From: Lachnospiraceae bacterium
Lineage (GTDB): Bacteria; Bacillota; Clostridia; Lachnospirales; Lachnospiraceae
Direction: 5' to 3'
Length of the DNA stretch: 64,000 nt
NCBI GenBank assembly: GCA_910575255.1
Contig: CAJTEM010000004.1
Location: 1 to 64,000, forward strand
Under the pieces are notes generated by a model that saw nothing but the letters and a program-made list of their open reading frames with translations, did not search any database and was not told where the DNA came from. Below are positions 30,826-38,924 of the stretch, piece after piece. Within the stretch, counting starts at the first letter, position 1; each line of letters starts with the position of its first letter. The position numbers were made by a program, and so were the translations under genes.

Positions 30826-31188
30826 ATGGCGTTTGTGCAGTATCTGGTGTTTGATGGTGTTCCGCTCCCTCTGCCGGATTCTTATGAGGTGCAGATGGAT
30901 GACGTGGAAGCGGATTCCGGCGGGGAGACGGAGGCGGGGACTACCCAGAGGGACGTGGTGAGGCTGGGGGTGGTGTCTATTGCGGTGAGTTTTTCGGTTT
31001 CCCCGAAGTGGCTGAAAGTGCTGACGGGGTTTAAGCAGAAGGAGAAGATTTCCGTGGAGTATTTTGATACGGAGACGTTGGAGACGAAGCGGACGGAGAT
31101 GTTTGTTGAGGGGTATAAGGCGGTACTGGTGAAGGATACGTCCTATAAGGGGCTGTGGAAGGTGTCGTTTACGTTAAAAGAGTTTTAA
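30826..31188 (+). CDS. Phage tail protein (DUF6711-like)
   Basis: A 120-residue protein right after the tape measure gene. It reads 'YLVFDGVPLPLPDSYEVQMD', 'TQRDVVRLGVVSIAVSFSVS' and 'FVEGYKAVLVKDTSYKGLWK' then VSFTLKEF, the shape of small distal-tail-associated proteins in Firmicutes siphophages. The role at the tail tip is assigned by position. The next structural gene is separated from it by a cargo region of 1.7 kb. Confidence 0.75.
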   Translation: MAFVQYLVFDGVPLPLPDSYEVQMDDVEADSGGETEAGTTQRDVVRLGVVSIAVSFSVSPKWLKVLTGFKQKEKISVEYFDTETLETKRTEMFVEGYKAVLVKDTSYKGLWKVSFTLKEF

Positions 31189-31206
31189 GGAAATAGAGGA
31201 TGATTT

Positions 31207-31228
31207 TTGGCGGGATGTCTTGTATAAT
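31207..31228 (+). promoter_or_regulatory. Putative cargo promoter (-10 TATAAT)
   Basis: TTTGGCGGGATGTCTTGTATAAT precedes the GNAT gene by about 40 nt, with a good -10 and a weak -35. A similar block, TTGGCGGATTTCTGGTATGAT, lies at 18537-18557 in front of the other cargo gene, hinting at a shared cargo promoter type. Confidence 0.4.
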
Positions 31229-31264
31229 GAGAAGCGTAAATCAGAATTTGGTGAGGGAAAGTGT

Positions 31265-31747
31265 ATGATTAGAATAAGACCATATAAGGCTTTGGATGCA
31301 GATACGATATTATCGTGGTGTCAAGATGAAAAAGCATTTTATCAATGGACAGCAGGCATACTTGGTAAATATCCTATAACACAAAATGAATTTTGTTTTG
31401 TTGAATCTCTAATGCCGTTTACTGCATTTGACGAAACGGGAATTGTTGGTTTTTTTACATTAAGGAACCCGAATGGATTATTGGATGAATTGCGCTTTGG
31501 ATTTGTTATTGTTGATTCGCACAAGAGAGGAAAAGGCTATGGAAAAGCTATGCTCCGATTAGGTCTAAAATTTGTATTTGAAATATATGGGGCAAAAAAA
31601 GTATCATTGGGTGTTTTTGAGAATAATCTTCCGGCTTATTATTGTTATAAAGCAGTCGGTTTTAGCGATGCAATTCTTGATGCAACAGAAAAATATTGTA
31701 TTCTGGGTGAAGAATGGAAGTGCAAAGAATTGATGATGGAAAAATAG
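31265..31747 (+). CDS. GNAT family N-acetyltransferase (cargo)
   Basis: A 160-residue GNAT acetyltransferase. Motif A is 'DSHKRGKGYGKAMLRLGL' (R-x-x-G-x-G acetyl-CoA loop), preceded by 'LRFGFVIVD' and followed by 'GAKKVSLGVFENNLPAYYCY' then 'KAVGF', the family's C-terminal signature. It is of the small-molecule or Rim-type branch; the substrate is unknown. AT-rich composition and position inside the tail gene block mark it as cargo. The start is ATG 31265 after GTGAGGGAAAG. Confidence 0.85.
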   Translation: MIRIRPYKALDADTILSWCQDEKAFYQWTAGILGKYPITQNEFCFVESLMPFTAFDETGIVGFFTLRNPNGLLDELRFGFVIVDSHKRGKGYGKAMLRLGLKFVFEIYGAKKVSLGVFENNLPAYYCYKAVGFSDAILDATEKYCILGEEWKCKELMMEK

Positions 31748-31807
31748 ATAAGTTTCCGTTTGGGTATGAATAAAACAAGCACAGCAGCGAAAGGCAAGGG
31801 TGTGGTT

Positions 31808-32257
31808 ATGTCAATGAATATAGCAGAAATATTTGAATTGCTATTTGATAAAGATAATAAGACGGCGTACAAGGCATTACAGGAATTGCAGAAAGAGAGT
31901 GAGGAAACAGATCATGTCTACCCTTATATGGACAGATTGAGTGATATGCTTGAAAGTGATAATTCTTATATCCGTACCAGGGGGCTTACGTTGCTTGCCT
32001 ATAATGCAAGGTGGGACAGGGATAATAAGATAGATGAGATCATTGATGGATATTTGAAGCATATAACAGATGTTAAGCCGATTACGGCAAGACAGTGTAT
32101 CAAGCTGTTGCCTATGATTGCGAAGGATAAGCCCGAACTGAAAGAGGATATTCTTTCAGCGCTGCACAAGGCGGATGTATCTTTTTATGAGGATAGTATG
32201 CGGCCGTTAGTTTATAAGGACATCCAAAAGGCGTTGAAAGAGATACAGAAGTTATAG
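31808..32257 (+). CDS. HEAT-repeat-like protein ('SufBD'-annotated type)
   Basis: A 149-residue all-helical protein with HEAT-like repeats: 'LFDKDNKTAYKALQELQKES', 'MLESDNSYIRTRGLTLLAYN' and 'KPITARQCIKLLPMIAKDKP'. Proteins like this are common in Firmicutes chromosomes under the loose name SufBD protein; no iron-sulfur role has been shown that I know of. I chose ATG 31808 (MSMNIAEIF); an ATG at 31766 is in frame. It follows the GNAT gene and was probably picked up from a bacterial chromosome. Confidence 0.65.
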   Translation: MSMNIAEIFELLFDKDNKTAYKALQELQKESEETDHVYPYMDRLSDMLESDNSYIRTRGLTLLAYNARWDRDNKIDEIIDGYLKHITDVKPITARQCIKLLPMIAKDKPELKEDILSALHKADVSFYEDSMRPLVYKDIQKALKEIQKL

Positions 32258-32310
32258 GCAGATACAGATTTGGTTTTTAGCGGGAGTAGATCCTGCTGGA
32301 AATAGAAAAA

Positions 32311-32446
32311 GCAAAGATAAAAACGCAACGTGCATCTTCGGATGTGCCAGAGCCGGTAGGTAGCCCGGCCGTCCTGATGGTATCAGGGTAAGTAACCTGC
32401 CCTCCTGGGTTGTCCGTTCTTTGTTCATAACACATTTAAGGAGGGT
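32311..32446 (+). promoter_or_regulatory. yjdF-type riboswitch
   Basis: The 5' leader of the yjdF gene is strongly structured: GTGCATC-TTCG-GATGTGC hairpin (32330-32347), then AGCCGG/CCGGC and CCTGAT/ATCAGG stems, and a CCCTCCT stretch (32400-32406) that can pair with the ribosome site AAGGAGGG (32438-32445). This layout and the linked gene match the yjdF motif RNA, reported as a sensor of azaaromatic compounds. The anti-ribosome-site pairing suggests translational control. Confidence 0.8.
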
Positions 32447-32452
32447 TTCGTT

Positions 32453-32869
32453 ATGGACAGAGGAAAGGCAGGTCTGACGGTATTTTTTGAGGGGCCGTTC
32501 TGGGTCGGCGTATTTGAGCGGGTTGAAGACGGGAGACTTTCGGTATGCCGGGTGGTCTTCGGGAGTGAACCCAGGGACTATGAGGTGTTGGATTTTGTCC
32601 TCAAAAATTATTATGGCCTGAGATTCAGTCCGGCTGTTGAGGCGGCTGTGAAGGACGGCAGGGTGAACCCGAAGCGGAGGCAGAGGGAAGCCGGGAGACG
32701 GACCATGCAGGCGGGGATAGGCACGAAGTCCCAGCAGGCGTTACAGTTGCAGAGGGAAGAGCGGAAGACGGAGCGCAGGCAGGCCGGCAGGGAGCAGAAG
32801 GAGGCCGAGAAGCAGCGGATGTTTGAGCTGAAACAGCAGAAGCGGAAGGAGAAGCACAGGGGCAGGTAG
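32453..32869 (+). CDS. yjdF: YjdF family protein (DUF2992)
   Basis: A 138-residue protein with the full YjdF pattern: 'KAGLTVFFEGPFWVGVFERV' near the N-terminus, 'EPRDYEVLDFVLKNYYGLRF' in the middle, and the highly basic and acidic coiled tail 'AEKQRMFELKQQKRKEKHRG'. The biochemical role is not established; in other Firmicutes it is controlled by the yjdF riboswitch, which is present here. AAGGAGGG precedes the ATG. It is a chromosome-type gene carried inside the phage tail operon. Confidence 0.9.
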   Translation: MDRGKAGLTVFFEGPFWVGVFERVEDGRLSVCRVVFGSEPRDYEVLDFVLKNYYGLRFSPAVEAAVKDGRVNPKRRQREAGRRTMQAGIGTKSQQALQLQREERKTERRQAGREQKEAEKQRMFELKQQKRKEKHRGR

Positions 32870-32900
32870 GCTTTTGTGTTTCGGGTATAACAGTATTAAT

Positions 32901-32931
32901 GGGCATCAGTCAGGAATGGCTGGTGCTTTTT
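32901..32931 (+). terminator. Terminator after yjdF
   Basis: GGCATCAG pairs with CTGGTGC around a 10-nt loop, then TTTTT. The stem sequence is nearly the same as the terminator at 36944-37096 that is split by a MITE. Confidence 0.7.
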
Positions 32932-32951
32932 GTGTGGAAAGGGGTGTTTTC

Positions 32952-34838
32952 ATGTATCCGGTGAGCGAGGCGTTCCTGCGGGCGGTGCGGGAGAATACCC
33001 GGAGGTATTACTGGACGGGGAAGATCACTACAAAAGGCGGGGCGGTGTATCCGTTCGGGTATGAGGATATTGTGAAGGGGAGCGGGTATGTTTCCGCCCA
33101 GTGTTGCGGGAGCGCGGAGATTGAATTGGGGACGGTGTATGCGGCGGAGATGGGCGTTACGCTGTTTTCGCAGATTGACCGGTATACGCTGGACGGGGCG
33201 AGGGTGGAGCTGTCCTACCATCTGCGGGTGGCGGACGGCAGTTTTGAGGAAGTGCCCATGGGCATTTTTGAGGTGAGCGAGGCGAACCGGACGGCGCACT
33301 GCCTGGAACTGAAAGCCTATGACTATATGCTGCGGTTCGAGAAGAGTTTCAACGGGTTTGAGTCTGTGGGGAATGCCTGGGCTTTTCTGGAACTGTGCTG
33401 TAAGTCCTGCGGCGTGGAGATGGAGAACACGAGGGCGGAGATTGAGGGTATGCCCAATGGGAGGGAGATGCTTTCCATTTATCCGGAGAATGATATTGGG
33501 ACGTACCGAGACGTGCTGTTTTTTGTGGGGCAGGTGCTGGGCGGGTTTTTCTGCATCAACCGGCGGGGGAGGCTGGAGCTTCGGAAGTACGGGGCGGAGC
33601 CGGTGGCGGAGGTGCAGGGGAGGCACAGGTTTTCCAGCAGTTTTTCGGATTTTATCACCAGGTATACGGCGGTGAGCTCCACGAACCTGCGGACGCAGAC
33701 GGCGGAGTATTATGCTTTGGAGACGGACGACGGGCTGACCATGAACCTGGGGGTGAACCCGCTCCTGCAGTTTGGGCTGGAGGAGACCAGGAGGCAGTTG
33801 TGCGGGAATATCCTGGATGATTTGTCTGTGGTGAATTATGTGCCTTTTGATTCCAGCACCATAGGGAACCCGGCTTTGGACCTGGGGGACGTGTTGACTT
33901 TTTCGGGCGGGCAGGCGGACGGGGAGCAGATGACCTGTATCACGTCTTTCCAGTGCAGGATTGGAGGGAGGCAGAGCCTGAAATGTGTAGGGAAGAACCC
34001 GCGGCTGGCCCAGGCGAAGTCTAAGAATGACAAGAATATTTCCGGGCTTTTGAACCAGATTGAGGCCGGGAAGGTGGGGATTCATACGTTTACCAATGCT
34101 TCTGCTTATACGGTGGCGGAGGATAATGTGCGGATCATCAGTATCGAGTTTGCGGCGAAGGAAGAGACCCATGTGCAGTTTTTCGGGCAGGCGGTTGTGG
34201 ACGTGAGAGCGGCGCAGGAGGAGAGGACGGCCAGTGCGTCCGGGAGTATCGTGGTCCCGATTCCGGTGGGGACGGATGCCGGAGCGGAAACCGGCGGAAA
34301 CAGGGACAGTGCCGGAGAAAATGAGGGGCGTGCAGGGGACGGTTCCGGAACCGGGGGAAGTACGGAAGATGTTACTGTAGAGGTGGAGCTTCCGGTCACT
34401 TGGACGGAGGACGGGAAGGCTGTGGCTTATGTTACTTATGAGTTTAATGATTCGGAGATTCTGGCGCACTGTCCGGCGGAGACCTGGGGGAGCGGTAAGC
34501 ACATTTTGTCTCTGTATTATCCTATTGACAATCTTGTGCCGAACATTACCAACACGTTCAATGTGTATCTGCGGATGGAGAACGGTACGGGGGAGATTGG
34601 GACCGGCGGGTGCATTGCTTCCATCAGCGGGCAGGGCATGGCCGCGGCGGCCGCATGGGACGGCACGGTCACGGTGGAGGAATATGTCGCCCGCTTTGCT
34701 TTTGGCGGCGGCCTGGGTATGAAGGGGTTTGCCGGGGAGATAGGGATTGAGACTATGGAGCTGGTGCGGAAGGGTTATGCGGACAGTATCGGGAAGGCGC
34801 TGATTGGGGCGTTTGGGAAGCCCATTGATTTGGCATAG
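32952..34838 (+). CDS. Phage tail tip/minor structural protein
   Basis: A 628-residue tail protein from ATG 32952 (MYPVSEAFLRAVRENTRRYY). The opening 'FLRAVRENTRRYYWTGKITT' and 'FEKSFNGFESVGNAWAFLEL' are typical of the DUF5048-like tail proteins of Lachnospiraceae phages. Residues about 440-490 are a Gly/Ala/Asp-rich linker before a beta-rich C-terminal domain (HILSLYYPIDNLVPNITNTF). It probably forms the tail tip or baseplate hub, in the slot of gp18/Tal-like proteins. Confidence 0.78.
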   Translation: MYPVSEAFLRAVRENTRRYYWTGKITTKGGAVYPFGYEDIVKGSGYVSAQCCGSAEIELGTVYAAEMGVTLFSQIDRYTLDGARVELSYHLRVADGSFEEVPMGIFEVSEANRTAHCLELKAYDYMLRFEKSFNGFESVGNAWAFLELCCKSCGVEMENTRAEIEGMPNGREMLSIYPENDIGTYRDVLFFVGQVLGGFFCINRRGRLELRKYGAEPVAEVQGRHRFSSSFSDFITRYTAVSSTNLRTQTAEYYALETDDGLTMNLGVNPLLQFGLEETRRQLCGNILDDLSVVNYVPFDSSTIGNPALDLGDVLTFSGGQADGEQMTCITSFQCRIGGRQSLKCVGKNPRLAQAKSKNDKNISGLLNQIEAGKVGIHTFTNASAYTVAEDNVRIISIEFAAKEETHVQFFGQAVVDVRAAQEERTASASGSIVVPIPVGTDAGAETGGNRDSAGENEGRAGDGSGTGGSTEDVTVEVELPVTWTEDGKAVAYVTYEFNDSEILAHCPAETWGSGKHILSLYYPIDNLVPNITNTFNVYLRMENGTGEIGTGGCIASISGQGMAAAAAWDGTVTVEEYVARFAFGGGLGMKGFAGEIGIETMELVRKGYADSIGKALIGAFGKPIDLA

Positions 34839-34854
34839 GAAGGAGTGGATATGT

Positions 34855-36261
34855 ATGAAGCTGAAAGGGACAATGGTTCTGGAACTGACGGATGGGGCCA
34901 CGGGGGACGTGGAGACGGTCACGGAGGAAAACATGGTGACGGAGGCGGTGAACAATATCCTGGGGATGAATCCCATGGGGGTGTTCTATTCCGAGGAACG
35001 GCTGGCGGATGTGATGTCGTGGAATGATACCATGCTGCCGGTCTGCCCCAACATGATAGGGGGGATTCTGCTGTTCCCGAAGACACTGGAAGAGGACGCG
35101 GGGCATATCTATGAGATGTCGGACAACCTGCCGGTGGCTTATGCTTCCAACAACGTGAATACCACGGCGAATGCGGCCAGGGGGAGCCTGAACCAGACGG
35201 AGAGCAAGGTTTTGGAGAACGGGTATAAGTTTGTATGGGAGTTTACGCCGAGCCAAGGGAACGGGACCATTGCGGCGGTGGCGCTGACCAGTGCCCAGGG
35301 CGGGCAGAACGGGTACGGGAGCCTGACGGGGGATGCCAGCGCTTTTCTGCAGATTAAGAAGCTGGATATCGGGGACTTGGGGAAGGCGAAGCAGATTGTT
35401 TTGTTTGAGGCGGCGGAGATGGATTTTGAGAGGAACCTGCTGTATTCCATTACGTTTGAGGATTCCAGTGTGCGGGTGCGGAAGGTGAGGGTTCCGGTTT
35501 TCAGTATCGGGCTGAATGAGAGGCTGGACGATTCCACTTATACGGTGCTGGAGGACCATGCGGTGCCTGTACAGACGTTTCTGTTTTTGGGGAGCTATAC
35601 GAAGTACGGGGAGTTCCTGGACGGGCAGGACGGGTACTGGTACGGGTTTTCCAATGAGGGCAATTCTTCGGGGAATGCCAGGGTGCTGTGGGTGAGGGTT
35701 TCCAAAACGGACTATTCCATGATGGAGGGGGAGTGGACGCTTTCCAATGCGAAGCTGATGGCTGTGGGGGAGCGGGACATGACCGGGAGCTATCCGGAGC
35801 GGAAGTGCCGGTGCTGTATGCGGGGCGGGTATCTGTATGTGCCGGCCTATGACAAGAAGGGGATTTATAAGATCAATGTGGCGAATACGGCGGACGTATC
35901 GCTGATCGAGTTTGGGTTTACGTCCAAGATGAAGCCTTTGTGCGAGTCGGGAACCTGCGAGCTGTTCCTGACGCTGGTTGGGGACCTGATTGTAGGCGGG
36001 GATTTTCAGGTGACGGTGGAGGACACGGTGGTCCATACCCAGGGGAGCGCGAGGCTGGGGAGTGCGGCCACGCCTCTGTTCCAGTATAAGCAGTTTCTGG
36101 TGGGGTGGGGAGGCAGTTACGGGAATGAGTACCGGCATATGTATCTGCTGACGCCGTATCTGGCTACGGTCAATAATCTTTCTTCGGCGGTGGTGAAGGA
36201 TGCTAATAAGACTATGAAGATCACTTATACGCTGACGGAGGTTGAGGATACCGGGGCGTGA
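34855..36261 (+). CDS. Phage tail fibre/receptor-binding-type protein
   Basis: A 468-residue protein from ATG 34855 (MKLKGTMVLELTDG). It begins with 'ELTDGATGDVETVTEENMVT', a short attachment domain, and continues as a beta-rich protein with repeated Tyr/Trp-containing strands (LDGQDGYWYGFSNEGNSSGN; GGYLYVPAYDKKGIYKINVA). Position after the tail tip gene and before the holin suggests the distal, host-recognising part. No adhesin family was recognised by eye. Confidence 0.7.
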   Translation: MKLKGTMVLELTDGATGDVETVTEENMVTEAVNNILGMNPMGVFYSEERLADVMSWNDTMLPVCPNMIGGILLFPKTLEEDAGHIYEMSDNLPVAYASNNVNTTANAARGSLNQTESKVLENGYKFVWEFTPSQGNGTIAAVALTSAQGGQNGYGSLTGDASAFLQIKKLDIGDLGKAKQIVLFEAAEMDFERNLLYSITFEDSSVRVRKVRVPVFSIGLNERLDDSTYTVLEDHAVPVQTFLFLGSYTKYGEFLDGQDGYWYGFSNEGNSSGNARVLWVRVSKTDYSMMEGEWTLSNAKLMAVGERDMTGSYPERKCRCCMRGGYLYVPAYDKKGIYKINVANTADVSLIEFGFTSKMKPLCESGTCELFLTLVGDLIVGGDFQVTVEDTVVHTQGSARLGSAATPLFQYKQFLVGWGGSYGNEYRHMYLLTPYLATVNNLSSAVVKDANKTMKITYTLTEVEDTGA

Positions 36262-36276
36262 GTGGCGGGGTAGGAT

Positions 36277-36374
36277 GGTATGAGGTGCAGGAAATGATTT
36301 GATATATGAGGAATGGTATGAGATGCTGGGGAATGGTTTGAGATGTGTGAGAATGGGATGAAATTTCAGGGAAT
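36277..36374 (+). repeat. Degenerate 19-20-bp tandem repeats
   Basis: Five imperfect direct repeats of the form GGTATGAGATGCTGGGGAAT follow one another: GGTATGAGG..., GATTTGATA..., GGTATGAGA..., GGTTTGAGA..., GGGATGAAA..., each ending in AAT. They fill the gap between the fibre gene and the terminator ahead of the holin. Confidence 0.6.
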
Positions 36375-36406
36375 GATGTGCAGATAGTGGGATTGGGAAC
36401 AGGGCG

Positions 36407-36433
36407 GCGGCTTTTGGGAGCGGGCCGCTTTTT
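36407..36433 (+). terminator. Terminator before lysis genes
   Basis: GCGGC pairs with GCCGC around a 12-nt loop, then TTTTT. It would separate tail from lysis transcription. Confidence 0.5.
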
Positions 36434-36468
36434 CCATATAGAAAAGCAGAGAAAGCGAGGGATTTTGG

Positions 36469-36876
36469 ATGAAGGAGTTTGTGAGTGTGATAGAGTGCGG
36501 GTTTGCGGCTATGGGCGGATACCTGGGCTGGGCCATGGGAGGGTTTGACGGCTTTCTGTATGCCCTGGTGGTGTTTGTGGCGGTGGATTATGTGACGGGG
36601 CTGATGGCTGCGGCGGTGGAGAAGAAGCTGTCCAGCGGCGTGGGCTTTCGGGGGATTTTTAAGAAGATTGTGATCTTCTGCCTGGTGGCTCTGGGCCATA
36701 TCCTGGATACGCATATCATCCGGAACGGGAGCGCGGTTCGGACGGCGGTGATTTTCTTTTATCTGTCCAATGAGGGGATTTCGATTCTGGAGAATGCGGC
36801 CAGGATCGGGCTTCCGGTTCCGGAAAAGCTGAAAGGGGTTCTGGCGCAGCTGCGGGAGGAAAAGGGGAAGGAGTAG
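36469..36876 (+). CDS. Phage holin (toxin-secretion/lysis holin family)
   Basis: A 135-residue holin. Membrane segments are seen at about residues 10-45 (AMGGYLGWAMGGFDGFLYAL then VVFVAVDYVTGLM) and 65-85 (IVIFCLVALGHILD), with the family signature 'DYVTGLMAAAVEKKLSSGVG' then 'FRGIFKKIVIF', and 'YLSNEGISILENAARIGLPV'. It opens the membrane for the endolysin encoded next. Size and motif fit the TIGR01593-type family. Confidence 0.9.
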   Translation: MKEFVSVIECGFAAMGGYLGWAMGGFDGFLYALVVFVAVDYVTGLMAAAVEKKLSSGVGFRGIFKKIVIFCLVALGHILDTHIIRNGSAVRTAVIFFYLSNEGISILENAARIGLPVPEKLKGVLAQLREEKGKE

Positions 36877-36943
36877 GAGACGGTACGGGGGATAAGGGCG
36901 GTAAAACACAGGAGGGATATATTTTTAAGAGTTTTTATGAGAG

Positions 36944-37096
36944 GGCATCAGTGTGAAAAGGTTCTTTCTGATGTTTGGGTAACTCCGTCATTCTCGCTTT
37001 GCTTTACTAGGCCAATTTGGCGGCTTGTAGCAAATCCTGAAAATATGAGGATACCCAAAGTACAGAAAGAACCTGTGAAAAGCTGGTGCCTTTTTT
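36944..37096 (+). terminator. Terminator split by a MITE insertion
   Basis: GGCATCAG (36944-36951) and CTGGTGCC (37083-37090) followed by TTTTTT are the two arms of an intrinsic terminator whose loop (TGTGAAAAG before insertion) now holds a 114-bp element. The same stem exists uninterrupted at 32901-32931. Confidence 0.7.
36960..37073. mobile_element. 114-bp MITE-like element
   Basis: It begins GGTTCTTTCTG (36960-36970) and ends CAGAAAGAACC (37063-37073), perfect 11-bp terminal inverted repeats; the pairing extends inward (TTTGGGTA with TACCCAAA). It is flanked by exact 8-bp direct repeats TGTGAAAA (36952-36959 and 37074-37081). It has no coding capacity. An 8-bp duplication and GGTTCTTT-like ends resemble ISL3-family elements, but the parent is not in the window. 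Confidence 0.75.
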
Positions 37097-37155
37097 CGTG
37101 CGGAGAATTGGAGAATGTTTCCGGGCAGGGAACGGGAGAAGGAGAGTGGTTTTGT

Positions 37156-38754
37156 ATGAAACTGATTCAAAGATATTTAACGAAGTCCGGGTGTTACCGG
37201 GCGGGGAGGAAGATTGCGGTGAAGGGGCTGATGATCCATTCTGTGGGGTGTCCACAGCCGAAGGCTTCCGCTTTTATCAGTAACTGGGATAAGGCGGATG
37301 CGGGGGCCTGCGTCCATGCCATTGTGGAGCCGGGAGGGGACGTGTACCAGCTCCTGCCCTGGGACTGCCGGGGATGGCACTGCGGAGGTGACGCAAATGG
37401 GACGCATATAGGCGTGGAGATGACGGAGCCTGCCACGATTCGGTATACGGGCGGTGCGGACTGGATGGAGACCGGGGACGGGAGGAACACGGAGAGCCAT
37501 GTGCTTGCCGCTTATAAATATTCTGTGGAGCTGTTTGCTTATCTGTGCCGGGTGTATGGGCTGGACCCTTTGGCGGACGGGGTGGTAATCTCCCATTCCG
37601 AAGGGTATAAGAGGGGGATTGCCAGCAACCACGGGGACGTGGAGCATATCTGGAAGCGGTTTGGGCTGTCCATGGGGCAGTTCAGGAAAGACATTCGGGC
37701 GGCTATGGACGGTTCTGAAACCGGGAGTGGGAGCGGCGGGAACGGCGGTTCCGGTGACGGTGTTTCCGGGCTTACGGGGATTATGGGGAAGACTGCGGCC
37801 ACGGCGGAGCAGATGCGGGAGTATGTGAAGCGGAAGAATCCTGATGCGGCGCAGTCAGTCCTGGATATGGTGCCGCTGTATCTGTCCGAGGGGGAGACGG
37901 AAGGCGTGAGGGGTGACGTGGCTTTTGCCCAGTCCTGCTTGGAGACGGGGAATTTTACGTTTTCCGGTTCGGCGGTGACGCCGGAGCAGAATAATTTTGC
38001 CGGTATGGGGGTGGTGCAGAACGGGGCGAAGGGGCTGTCTTTTGATACGGCGCGGCTTGGTATCCGGTGCCAGGTGCAGCATCTGAAAGCCTATGCCTGT
38101 TTGGATGAATTAAGGAATGAAAATGTAGACCCGCGCTTCAAGTATGTTGTAAGGGGCTGTGCGCCTTATGTGGAGTGGCTGGGTATCCGGGAGAATCCCC
38201 AGGGGAAAGGCTGGGCTACGGGAGCCGGGTATGGGGAGAAGATTCTTTCCATCTTGAAGGAGATTGCCGGGGAGGACGGGAGTGCCGGGGACGGTACGGA
38301 CAGCCCGGATAATCCGGTGGAGCCCATGTCCGGGTATGTGAAGGTGTTCTATAAGGGCAGGGACGGGGTGAGTGTGCGGACTGCGCCCTGTATGGGGGAC
38401 AATGTGGACCGGGTGGTGTATGAGGGGATTTACACGGTGACGGGCATCAGCCTGGATAAGCGGTGGTACAGGCTGAAATCGGGGCTTTTTATTACGGCGG
38501 ATGCGGAGTATGTGATGTTCATGGAGAGGCTGCTGGGGAAGTCTTCTTATCTGGTGCGGGTGGATATCCCGGACCTGAATATCCGTAAGGGGCCGGGGAC
38601 GGATTTTGCCCGGACGGGGCTGTTTACGGGTGTGGGTGTGTTTACGGTTGTGGAGGAAGCGGACGGGAAGGGAGCCGGGAAGTGGGGGCTTTTGAAGTCG
38701 TATAAGCGGGAGCGGGACGGGTGGATTTCGCTGGATTTTGTTACGAGGCTGTAA
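37156..38754 (+). CDS. Endolysin: amidase + glucosaminidase-like + SH3 domains
   Basis: A 532-residue endolysin from ATG 37156 (MKLIQRYLTKSGCYRAGRKI). Residues about 20-180 are an Amidase_2/PGRP domain ('GLMIHSVGCPQPKASAFISN', 'LPWDCRGWHCGG', 'HIGVEMTEP', 'VISHSEGYKRGIASNHGDVE'), with zinc-ligand His residues visible. Then come a Gly/Ser linker, a glucosaminidase-like domain (residues about 220-370; 'FAQSCLETGNFTFSGSAV', 'NNFAGMGV'), and two SH3-like wall-binding domains. It would cut peptidoglycan at two bond types at the end of infection. Confidence 0.9.
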   Translation: MKLIQRYLTKSGCYRAGRKIAVKGLMIHSVGCPQPKASAFISNWDKADAGACVHAIVEPGGDVYQLLPWDCRGWHCGGDANGTHIGVEMTEPATIRYTGGADWMETGDGRNTESHVLAAYKYSVELFAYLCRVYGLDPLADGVVISHSEGYKRGIASNHGDVEHIWKRFGLSMGQFRKDIRAAMDGSETGSGSGGNGGSGDGVSGLTGIMGKTAATAEQMREYVKRKNPDAAQSVLDMVPLYLSEGETEGVRGDVAFAQSCLETGNFTFSGSAVTPEQNNFAGMGVVQNGAKGLSFDTARLGIRCQVQHLKAYACLDELRNENVDPRFKYVVRGCAPYVEWLGIRENPQGKGWATGAGYGEKILSILKEIAGEDGSAGDGTDSPDNPVEPMSGYVKVFYKGRDGVSVRTAPCMGDNVDRVVYEGIYTVTGISLDKRWYRLKSGLFITADAEYVMFMERLLGKSSYLVRVDIPDLNIRKGPGTDFARTGLFTGVGVFTVVEEADGKGAGKWGLLKSYKRERDGWISLDFVTRL

Positions 38755-38924
38755 GGGTGTTTTTGCAGATGGGCAGGGATGCCTTCTTTTTTTGTCCGGA
38801 TATATGGGAGGGCTGCCAGAGGCGGGTTCTGGTAAGGGCTTTTGTGCGGCGCGTCAGCCGGGGGGTCCCCGGCGGTACATACCATGCCGTTGGTATGAAT
38901 TTTGGAAAGGAAAGGTAAGGGATT

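Noticed and set aside
36277-36374. CRISPR-like repeats
   Set aside because: Units of 19-20 bp follow each other without spacers and are poorly conserved.
36937-37155. 73-residue N-terminal extension of the endolysin
   Set aside because: The open frame upstream of ATG 37156 runs through the MITE and terminator arms; the amidase domain begins only after 37156.
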